This document shows positions 1-5,291 of a stretch of DNA of 6,386 nucleotides, piece by piece. Every line of letters begins with the position of its first letter. Positions within the stretch are counted from its first letter, which is position 1. Below the pieces are notes generated by a model. That model did no database searches, was not told where the DNA came from, and saw only the letters and a list, made by a program, of their open reading frames with translations. The position numbers and the translations under genes are program-made. The DNA is from an uncultured Oscillospiraceae bacterium (GTDB taxonomy: Bacteria > Bacillota > Clostridia > Oscillospirales > Ruminococcaceae). The stretch spans positions 1 to 6,386 of the forward strand of contig USLH01000129.1 in assembly GCA_900555435.1 (NCBI GenBank). The letters run 5' to 3'.

Positions 1-577
1 TGATGCCGAAAAGCAGGCGGTGATCGCTTACGGACTAAAGGGAATCCTTCAGCTTTTGGTGCTTGCGCTGCTTTTATTGGTTCTGGGTCTTCTCTTTTCG
101 GCTGTCGGAGCGCTTTTCACCGTCTATCTGACGGTGGCGCTTTACCGGAAATACAGCGGCGGCGGGCACGCTTCCTCTATGGAGGTCTGCACCCTGTTCA
201 GCGGGATTATCTGCCTTTTGCTGGGACTTTCGGGAAAAATGATGGCCGCATGGACACTCCCCCTTTGGAGCAGGTTTCTTCTGCTTTTCCTCACATTTGC
301 GGCCGCTTTCCTTATCACCTTCCAAAAAGCGCCGATAGACAGCCCAAACAAGCCCATCCGCTCCCCGGAAAAACGCGGTCGGATGCGCCGGGGATCTTTT
401 CTGGTACTGGCGGCGGCGTTCCTTTTTGCTTGTTTCTTCCTGATCCGGAACAGCGGGTGCGGATATGCGCTGCTCCTCGCTGTTTTGTGGCAGGCGTTTA
501 CCCTGACCCCGCCGGGGGTCGCCTTTATCGGTCTGATCGACCGGATCTTTTCCGGGAAGGCGGGCCGCTCCTACTGA
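1..577 (+). CDS. agrB: AgrB-family autoinducer-processing membrane endopeptidase, 5'-truncated by the window edge
   Basis: AgrB is an integral membrane cysteine protease that cuts the C-terminal tail off the AgrD precursor and closes the thiolactone ring of the signal peptide. Seen here: 191 in-frame residues and no credible start. The frame is open from base 2; a GTG at 20 has no properly spaced ribosome binding site, and roughly 20-25 N-terminal residues are probably missing. The AgrB signature RKYSGGGHASSMEVC contains His (codon 167-169) and Cys (codon 188-190) seven residues apart, matching the catalytic His77/Cys84 spacing of S. aureus AgrB. Long hydrophobic stretches support about five to six membrane segments, and the family-typical KAPIDSPNKPI loop and a basic segment (EKRGRMRR) follow. 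The downstream agrD gene, 52 bases away, confirms the identification. The family call is firm; only the true start is unknown. Confidence 0.93.
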   Translation, partial: DAEKQAVIAYGLKGILQLLVLALLLLVLGLLFSAVGALFTVYLTVALYRKYSGGGHASSMEVCTLFSGIICLLLGLSGKMMAAWTLPLWSRFLLLFLTFAAAFLITFQKAPIDSPNKPIRSPEKRGRMRRGSFLVLAAAFLFACFFLIRNSGCGYALLLAVLWQAFTLTPPGVAFIGLIDRIFSGKAGRSY

Positions 578-612
578 TTTATTGGCGGAGACGCCGGTAA
601 ATAAATCCATCT

Positions 613-620
613 GAAAGGGG
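613..620 (+). promoter_or_regulatory. Ribosome binding site of agrD
   Basis: GAAAGGGG lies 9 bases before the ATG at 630. It supports translation of this short gene, which is small enough to be missed by automatic calling. Confidence 0.7.
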
Positions 621-629
621 TTCTCTCCA

Positions 630-764
630 ATGAAGAAAATCAACGCAAAGGTCTTAGGGGCAATCGCTACGGCAGCTTCCCTGTTTGCGGCGCTTCTTGC
701 TTCCTCGGCCTGCTTCTTTTTCATCTGCCAGCCGGAAGAACCAGAGTCCCTGCGGGACGAGTAA
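630..764 (+). CDS. agrD: AgrD-like cyclic lactone autoinducer precursor peptide
   Basis: This is a 44-residue precursor of a secreted quorum-sensing peptide. Layout: a basic start (MKKINAK), an amphipathic/hydrophobic leader to about residue 24, the motif ASSAC, a hydrophobic core, and an acidic tail QPEEPESLRDE. This matches clostridial AgrD peptides such as the C. perfringens precursor, whose ring is CLWFT followed by a QPEEP tail. By analogy AgrB should cut after Ile32 and join its carboxyl to the Cys28 thiol, giving a five-residue ring Cys-Phe-Phe-Phe-Ile (bases 711-725), with N-terminal flanking residues trimmed by an unknown protease. Oddity: the residue just after the predicted cut is a second cysteine (Cys33), where I would expect a His or aromatic. 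The gene has its own ribosome binding site, sits 52 bases after agrB and shares its strand. Family identity is very likely; the exact mature peptide is inferred. Confidence 0.93.
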   Translation: MKKINAKVLGAIATAASLFAALLASSACFFFICQPEEPESLRDE

Positions 765-781
765 CTCCTTTCGCAGAGACG

Positions 782-821
782 TCCGCCCACCTTTTTCAAG
801 AAGGCGGGCGGATTCCATTTT
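782..821 (+). terminator. GC-rich hairpin with imperfect T-tract between agrD and the HD-GYP gene (weak terminator/attenuator candidate)
   Basis: TCCGCCC (782-788) pairs with GGGCGGA (806-812). After an A/C mismatch, CCTT (790-793) pairs with AAGG (801-804), leaving a 7-base loop. The following bases ATTCCATTTT form only a broken T-tract, so termination is probably partial. No convincing promoter lies between the hairpin and the next start codon, so the downstream gene would depend on read-through. It could instead mark an mRNA processing or stabilising element that makes agrBD message more abundant than the downstream gene. Confidence 0.5.
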
Positions 822-842
822 CACCGATAGAAAGGATCCGAC

Positions 843-2564
843 ATGACCGCCTATGTGGACAACCGGAACAGCAAGATCCGGGAGCAGCTCTCAATCTTAA
901 AGCTTTTCTTCATGCTGTTTACCGCCATTGCCTTTTTCCAGTACTGCTTTGAGGAACAGCGTTTTTTAAAGCTGATGCACAACGCCCCGCTGATTGTTCT
1001 GATCTTGGCCTTGGGGTGCGGTGCCATTTATGCAGGCTGGCACTTCCTGACCGCCAAGCGGGCGACGGGGGACCGGCTGGTCAAATGGTGGAGCTTAGGG
1101 GTCATGCTGGTGCTTGCCACCTGCTGCGTCTGGATGACCGGGGTGCAGAACAGCAACTATGAGTTCCTTTACCTGATGGCCGTCCTGATCGCCACCATCG
1201 AATACGGCAAACGGGAAGGGATGACCTTAGCCATCTCCGCTTCGGTGCTGATCCTGGTCACCGACCTTTTAGTCGTACGGGACGTGACGGTCAACGACAC
1301 CTTCGAAGACGACATCGTCCTCTGCAGCATCTTCCTCATTATCGCCTACACGCTGGGCTACTATGTGGAGTGTGAAAAGGAACACATCACCCGACTGGAA
1401 AGCCTGGTTCACTTAGACGGCCTGACCGGCCTTTACAACTACCGCTACCTCAGGGACATCCTGATCCGGCAGGTAGACGATTGCACCAAACGGGGCATTT
1501 CCCTCGCTCTGATCATCGTGGACATTGACCACTTCAAGCAATATAACGACCTCTTCGGCCACCAGACCGGCGACATTGTCTTGCGACAGCTGGCAGACCT
1601 GCTCAAAAAAGAAGCCGGCTCCGATTACATTGCCGCCCGGTACGGCGGGGCTTCCTTCGCCCTGCTGATGCCGGATACCGATGAACGCTGCGCCATCGAA
1701 AAGGCGGAGAAGATTCGAAAAGGCTTCGAGGAGCTGCACATCGAAAAAGAGGAGTACCTTCCCGACGGGAAACTGACGGTTTCGGTAGGACTTTCCGTTT
1801 TTCCCGCCAAAGCCGCCAATGCGATCCAGCTGTTCGATAACGCCGATGAAGCCCTCTACCGGGCAAAATTTCTCCAGCGGAACCGGGTCGAAGCCTACTA
1901 CTCCATCTTAGACGACATCCAGGGTTCCCTTTCCGGGGAGCACCGGGACATCGTCGCTTCCATCAAGACCCTCATCGCCGTCATCAACTCCCGTGACAAC
2001 TACACCTATACCCACGTTGACCGGGTAGTCACCTACTGCAGGCTCTATGCGGAGGCGACCCATATGAGCGAGGAGGACAAGCGCACCCTGATGTACGGCG
2101 CTTATATGCACGACATTGGGAAGATCAACATCGACAAAAACGTCCTGATGAAAACCGGGAAGCTCACCGACGAAGAGTGGGCCGCTCTAAAACGGCACCC
2201 CGTAGACGGCGCCAACGTGATCCAGAACATCGACTCTTTAAAATCCGTTATGCCCCTGATCCTTCAGCACCACGAACGTTACGATGGAAGAGGTTACCCC
2301 TACGGTTTAAAGGGGGAGGAGATTGGCCCGCTGGCACGGATCCTGTCAGTTGCCGACAGCTTCGATGCCATGACCTCCAACCGACCCTATCAGCCACGGA
2401 AGACCTATGAGGAAGCCTACGCCGAGCTGCGGCGCTGCGCCGGGACCCAGTTCGACCCGGAGATCGCCATTTCCTTTATCCACATCATCCAGAACTACCT
2501 GCGGCATTCCGCCGTGATCCCCAGCGCCCCGGAGCGGCTGCTGGAAAAGCTGGACGAAGCATAA
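843..2564 (+). CDS. Membrane protein with degenerate GGDEF and intact HD-GYP domains (probable c-di-GMP phosphodiesterase)
   Basis: HD-GYP domains hydrolyse cyclic di-GMP; GGDEF domains normally make it. The 573 residues divide into an N-terminal region with about six hydrophobic segments (roughly 18-35, 47-70, 83-99, 107-119, 128-146, 157-175), a GGDEF-like domain (about 188-355, starting DGLTGLYNYRYL) and an HD-GYP domain (about 365-555). The GGDEF fold is recognisable (VDIDHFKQYND at 226), but the active-site loop reads GGASF (268-272), lacking the acidic residues, and no RxxD inhibitory site precedes it, so cyclase activity is unlikely. The HD-GYP set looks complete: His391 in HVD, HDIGK (423-427), His452, HHERYDGRGYP (476-486) and ADSFDAMTSNRPY (504-516). 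The start is supported by AGAAAGGA (829-836) 6 bases upstream. It follows agrBD on the same strand, where a receptor gene might be expected. Domain calls are firm; a role in sensing the peptide is only an inference. Confidence 0.92.
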   Translation: MTAYVDNRNSKIREQLSILKLFFMLFTAIAFFQYCFEEQRFLKLMHNAPLIVLILALGCGAIYAGWHFLTAKRATGDRLVKWWSLGVMLVLATCCVWMTGVQNSNYEFLYLMAVLIATIEYGKREGMTLAISASVLILVTDLLVVRDVTVNDTFEDDIVLCSIFLIIAYTLGYYVECEKEHITRLESLVHLDGLTGLYNYRYLRDILIRQVDDCTKRGISLALIIVDIDHFKQYNDLFGHQTGDIVLRQLADLLKKEAGSDYIAARYGGASFALLMPDTDERCAIEKAEKIRKGFEELHIEKEEYLPDGKLTVSVGLSVFPAKAANAIQLFDNADEALYRAKFLQRNRVEAYYSILDDIQGSLSGEHRDIVASIKTLIAVINSRDNYTYTHVDRVVTYCRLYAEATHMSEEDKRTLMYGAYMHDIGKINIDKNVLMKTGKLTDEEWAALKRHPVDGANVIQNIDSLKSVMPLILQHHERYDGRGYPYGLKGEEIGPLARILSVADSFDAMTSNRPYQPRKTYEEAYAELRRCAGTQFDPEIAISFIHIIQNYLRHSAVIPSAPERLLEKLDEA

Positions 2565-2605
2565 AAGACCGCCTGCAGGGAGATCTCCCCGGCAGGCGGT
2601 CTTTT
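2563..2605. terminator. Strong bidirectional intrinsic terminator between convergent genes
   Basis: A 14-base arm, AAAAGACCGCCTGC (2563-2576), pairs perfectly with GCAGGCGGTCTTTT (2592-2605), and the interior contains a palindrome GGGAGATCTCCC (2578-2589) that can extend the hairpin. On the + strand the stem ends in TTTT and overlaps the stop codon of the HD-GYP gene. On the - strand the mirrored arm also ends in TTTT, placed about 50 bases beyond the stop of the convergent dehydrogenase gene. It can therefore end both transcripts. Confidence 0.88.
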
Positions 2606-2655
2606 GCTTCCGTTTCCATTGAATTTTGGAAAAGGAAAGCAGCAAAGGAAACGAG

Positions 2656-4242
2656 TCACTCCCCGGCATACTGCGCCAAGATGGTCAAAGCGATGCGCAC
2701 GCCGTCTACCGCAGCGCTCATGATCCCTCCGGCGTAGCCTGCCCCTTCCCCGCAGGGATAAAGCCCGGCAGCTGCGGCAGACTGCAGGTTTTCCCCCCGG
2801 GGGATCCGGATCGGGCTGGAGGTCCTTGTTTCCGGGCCGGTCAAAACGGCGTCGGGCGCATCGAATCCCGGCAGCTTCCGGCCGAAATTCCGAAGCCCCA
2901 GCCGCATCATCGCCGCCACCTGAGGCGGATAGAGCCGGTCAAAGTCCACCGGCTCCAGCCCCAACGCATACGTTGGCGTTACGGAGCGAAGCTCTAAGCC
3001 CTTTCTGCCTTCCAAAAACGCTCCGACGGTAGCCCCGCACCCCCGGTAGGTGCCGTTTGTCAGTTGGAACGCCCGGCGCTCCAGCTCCTCCTGAAATGCC
3101 ACGCCGGCGAACACGCCGCTGCCGAAGTCCTCCGGCCCAACGGACACCACCAGAGCGGCGTTTGCATTGTCGCCGTCCCGGCTGTACTCGCTCATGCCGT
3201 TGGTCACGACGCCATAAAGCTCCGATGCCGCCGGGACTACCGTCCCTCCCGGGCACATACAGAAGGTGTAGACGCCCCTTTCCCCCTGCCGGTAAGAAAG
3301 CTGGTACTCCCCCGGCGGCAGGGCCGGATGCCCCGCCAGCTTGCCGTAAAGCCCCCGGTCGATGGCGCTCTGCCGGTGCTCGATCCGGGCGCCTACGGAA
3401 AAGGGCTTGCTCTCCATGGGGATCCCCGCTTCCGCCAGCATCCGGAAGGTGTCCCTTGCGCTGTGCCCTACCGCAAGAATCAGGCAGGACGCCGCCATGG
3501 GCTGGCCGTTGACGGTGATCCCCGCAAGGCGGCCGTTTTTCACCGTGATCCCATCGAGTTTTGCGTGGAACCGCACTTCACCCCCGGCTTCGACCACGCC
3601 CTGCCGGATGGAGCGGACGACGCCCCGGAGCCGATCGGTGCCGATGTGGGGTTTCGCCTTCCGAAGGGTCTCCGCCGGGGCGCCGTGGGCGGCGAACCGC
3701 TCCAGCACATAACCGCACAACGGATCGTGGATCCGGGTGGTCAGCTTTCCGTCGGAAAACGTACCGGCGCCCCCTTCCCCGAACTGCACGTTGCAGGCAG
3801 GATCCAGTTCTCCGCTGCCCCAGAAGTGTTCCACCCGCATGACCCGCTCTTCCACAGGGCCGCCCCGCTCCAGCACGATGGGACGAAGCCCCTCTCTCGC
3901 CAGCAGATCCGCCGCAAACATCCCCGCCGGCCCGAATCCGGCGATGACCACCGACCCGGGCAGCGGCTCCGTCCCCCGAACGATCCGGAAGGGCTCCGTT
4001 TCCCGATAAAGGACGTTGAGATCCCGTTTGGCAGCCGCTTCCTCCTCCCGACGGCTCCTGAGCTTCACCGCCACGGAATGGACCATGCGGATGTCCGACT
4101 GTTTCCGGGCATCCAGAGAGGTCTTGGTGACGTGGGCCTCTTCCACCTGTTCCCGGGCGATCCCCAGTTTTTTGAGCGCCTTCCGGACTGCGGCTTCCTC
4201 CGGCTCCCCCAGCGAGGTCTGGATGTTATTGACAACGATCAC
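2656..4242 (-). CDS. COG2509-type FAD-dependent dehydrogenase
   Basis: This is a 528-residue soluble flavoprotein of a widespread family whose physiological substrate is not established; it is not given a specific reaction here. An N-terminal domain of about 95 residues (ending near RDLNVLYRETEPF) precedes the Rossmann FAD-binding motif VVIAGFGPAGMFAA (98-111), with Glu125 in IVLERG as the likely ribose-binding acid. Further family landmarks are NVQFGEGGAGTFSDGKLTTR (151-170), ILAVGHSARDTF (255-266), FCMCPGG (327-333), TRTSSPIRIPR (472-482) and the C-terminal FAD motif LYPCGEGAGYAGGI (494-507). It starts with GTG, chosen because GGAGG (4250-4254) lies 7 bases upstream. It begins 30 bases after the stop of the AraC-family gene, so the two are probably co-transcribed. 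Length and motifs look complete, with no frameshift. Confidence 0.92.
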   Translation of the reverse strand: MIVVNNIQTSLGEPEEAAVRKALKKLGIAREQVEEAHVTKTSLDARKQSDIRMVHSVAVKLRSRREEEAAAKRDLNVLYRETEPFRIVRGTEPLPGSVVIAGFGPAGMFAADLLAREGLRPIVLERGGPVEERVMRVEHFWGSGELDPACNVQFGEGGAGTFSDGKLTTRIHDPLCGYVLERFAAHGAPAETLRKAKPHIGTDRLRGVVRSIRQGVVEAGGEVRFHAKLDGITVKNGRLAGITVNGQPMAASCLILAVGHSARDTFRMLAEAGIPMESKPFSVGARIEHRQSAIDRGLYGKLAGHPALPPGEYQLSYRQGERGVYTFCMCPGGTVVPAASELYGVVTNGMSEYSRDGDNANAALVVSVGPEDFGSGVFAGVAFQEELERRAFQLTNGTYRGCGATVGAFLEGRKGLELRSVTPTYALGLEPVDFDRLYPPQVAAMMRLGLRNFGRKLPGFDAPDAVLTGPETRTSSPIRIPRGENLQSAAAAGLYPCGEGAGYAGGIMSAAVDGVRIALTILAQYAGE

Positions 4243-4249
4243 GGTTTTT

Positions 4250-4254
4250 CCTCC
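4250..4254 (-). promoter_or_regulatory. Ribosome binding site fixing the GTG start of the dehydrogenase gene
   Basis: On the minus strand a perfect GGAGG lies 7 bases before the GTG codon at 4242-4240, which justifies the non-ATG start. Confidence 0.8.
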
Positions 4255-4272
4255 GCCTTTCTTAGGATTCTT

Positions 4273-5157
4273 TTATTTTACCAGATTTTCCGGAGAAAAT
4301 CCAGCGGTTTCCCCGCCCTTCCGGCGATATTCGCTGGGGGTCATGCTCCACCGCTCCCGGAAAATGCGGTTGAAGTAAGATGCCGATTCAAATCCGCAGC
4401 TTTCGGCGATGTCAGTAATGCTCCGGGAGGTGGTCAGCAGCTGCCGCTCCGCTTCCTCCAGCCGCACCCCGGTCAGATACTGATGGAAGGTCTTACCGGT
4501 CTGGGCTTTGAAAAGCCGTCCGATGTACTTTTCATTGATGTAGTAAAGCCGTGCCAGATCTCGCAGAGAAATGGGGTATGCATAGTGCAGGCGAACGTAT
4601 TCGATGAGGGTCTCCACTGCCCAGTGATGGGGCGAGACCGCCGCCGCTTCCCCTACCCGACAGAGAAGCTTCACATAGCTGCCGATAAGCTGCGCCATCT
4701 TCATGGCGTCCTCCGGCGAAAGCTCCGTTTCCCCCCGGTCGAGTTCATTTTTCAGCCGCTCCGGAGAGACCCCGGTGATCCGGCACGCCCGCTCCAGCCG
4801 CTTTTCCGCCGCTTCCCGGTCCGGCAGGAGATTCCCTACATAAACAACACACCGCACGCTTCCGTCAACCTCTACCGGGTACACTGCCTCATAAAGCCCG
4901 CAGGGGCAGTAGCCGGAAAAGGGCTGCCCCTCCCGGACGGCTTTGCGGTTGGCACGCTCCTTGCACTTGATGCAGAGCCGGTACCCCCGCCGGGTGGATT
5001 TTGCTCCATCGCAAAAGGCGGCGGAATGGATCTTCCGGGCAAAGGGAAGCTCCAGCGCCTCCTGCTGCAGGATGCCGGAAATGTCGCAGACGCAGACGCT
5101 GATCCGGCTCCCGCGGCAAAGCAGTTCTACCAGGGTAGAAAGTTTCTCAAATTCCAT
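4273..5157 (-). CDS. AraC-family transcriptional regulator with Cys-rich PocR-like sensor domain
   Basis: This is a 294-residue DNA-binding regulator. The N-terminal half (about 1-165) resembles the PocR sensory domain found in anaerobes, proposed to bind small organic ligands. It carries Cys49 (FCDGAK), Cys62 and Cys65 (CIKC), Cys84 and Cys86 (CPCGLYE), followed by VYVGNLLPD (105-113). The C-terminal part (about 180-281) is a double helix-turn-helix: ISLRDLARLYYINEKYIGRL (196-215) and ITDIAESCGFESASYFNRIF (247-266), with the AraC-typical end MTPSEYRR (272-279). An in-frame TTG seven codons upstream is rejected as start because GGAAGGAG (5163-5170) lies 5 bases before this ATG. It is transcribed away from an FAD oxidoreductase gene and leads the dehydrogenase operon, so it probably controls one or both. 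The ligand is unknown. AraC identity is firm; the PocR assignment is somewhat less so. Confidence 0.92.
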   Translation of the reverse strand: MEFEKLSTLVELLCRGSRISVCVCDISGILQQEALELPFARKIHSAAFCDGAKSTRRGYRLCIKCKERANRKAVREGQPFSGYCPCGLYEAVYPVEVDGSVRCVVYVGNLLPDREAAEKRLERACRITGVSPERLKNELDRGETELSPEDAMKMAQLIGSYVKLLCRVGEAAAVSPHHWAVETLIEYVRLHYAYPISLRDLARLYYINEKYIGRLFKAQTGKTFHQYLTGVRLEEAERQLLTTSRSITDIAESCGFESASYFNRIFRERWSMTPSEYRRKGGETAGFSPENLVK

Positions 5158-5162
5158 TTTTT

Positions 5163-5170
5163 CTCCTTCC
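5163..5170 (-). promoter_or_regulatory. Ribosome binding site of the AraC-family gene
   Basis: Minus-strand GGAAGGAG sits 5 bases before the ATG at 5157 and decides that start over the in-frame TTG at 5178, which would lie upstream of this site. Confidence 0.8.
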
Positions 5171-5245
5171 TTTTGCAAAAATCTATTCTTTGTACAATTT
5201 TTTGTGTCCTTTTTTCTGGAAAAATCTCCTTCAATGTGCTACAAT
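5164..5245. repeat. Imperfect tandem duplication in the divergent regulatory region
   Basis: Copy one is about 5164-5198 and copy two about 5207-5245. TTTTGCAAAAATCT (5171-5184) matches TTCTGGAAAAATCT (5214-5227) at 12 of 14 positions, TCCTT precedes each, and both copies end in TACAAT (5193-5198 and 5240-5245), at offsets of 43 and 47 bases. It may be a pair of operator sites for the adjacent AraC-type regulator, or the trace of an old promoter duplication. The region is AT-rich, so part of the likeness may be chance. Confidence 0.45.
5217..5245 (+). promoter_or_regulatory. Probable sigma-70-type promoter of the FAD oxidoreductase gene
   Basis: The -10 box TACAAT (5240-5245) matches TATAAT at 5 of 6 positions and is preceded by TGC, giving an extended -10. 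With a 17-base spacer the -35 would be TGGAAA (5217-5222), 4 of 6 against TTGACA. A weak -35 with an extended -10 fits a promoter that depends on an activator such as the adjacent AraC-type protein. The start of transcription would fall near 5252. Confidence 0.65.
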
Positions 5246-5256
5246 AAAACCATCGA

Positions 5257-5272
5257 CCGGGATCTCTCCCGG
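5257..5272 (+). promoter_or_regulatory. Small GC hairpin in the leader of the FAD oxidoreductase mRNA
   Basis: CCGGGA (5257-5262) pairs with TCCCGG (5267-5272) around a TCTC loop. It lies about 5 bases after the predicted transcription start and 7 bases before the ribosome binding site GAGGTG (5280-5285). No T-tract follows, so it is not a terminator. It may protect the 5' end of the message, or act as a DNA operator just downstream of the promoter. Confidence 0.4.
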
Positions 5273-5291
5273 ATATTATGAGGTGAACGAA

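Noticed and set aside
20..22. GTG as the true start of agrB
   Set aside because: There is no ribosome binding site at proper spacing, the frame is open to the window edge, and starting here would put the catalytic His at residue 50 instead of near 77 as in the family.
584..595. GGCG-GAGA-CGCC mini-hairpin with a GNRA-type loop between agrB and agrD
   Set aside because: Only four base pairs and no T-tract; this size is expected often by chance in GC-rich sequence, so no function is claimed.
74..799. A 241-codon minus-strand reading frame opposite agrB and agrD
   Set aside because: The translation is low-complexity and Arg/Lys/Gln-rich, and it overlaps two confidently identified genes and the hairpin region.
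5158..5178. In-frame TTG at 5178 as start of the AraC-family gene
   Set aside because: The strong ribosome binding site at 5163-5170 lies downstream of that codon and fits the ATG at 5157.
5193..5198. TACAAT as a second -10 box for the + strand gene
   Set aside because: No usable -35 lies upstream, and the copy at 5240-5245 is better supported by its TGn extension and position. It may be only a relic of the duplication.
5158..5240. A defined promoter for the minus-strand AraC gene
   Set aside because: A promoter must lie here or nearby, but several AT-rich candidates (for example minus-strand TACAAA at 5195-5190) all lack a convincing partner box, so none is annotated.
3064..5247. A 727-codon + strand reading frame lying across the two minus-strand genes
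   Set aside because: It is fully antisense to the dehydrogenase and AraC genes, which have clear domain motifs and ribosome binding sites. Its translation is Pro/Arg/His-rich with no recognisable domain; long antisense frames are expected from the codon bias of GC-rich genes.
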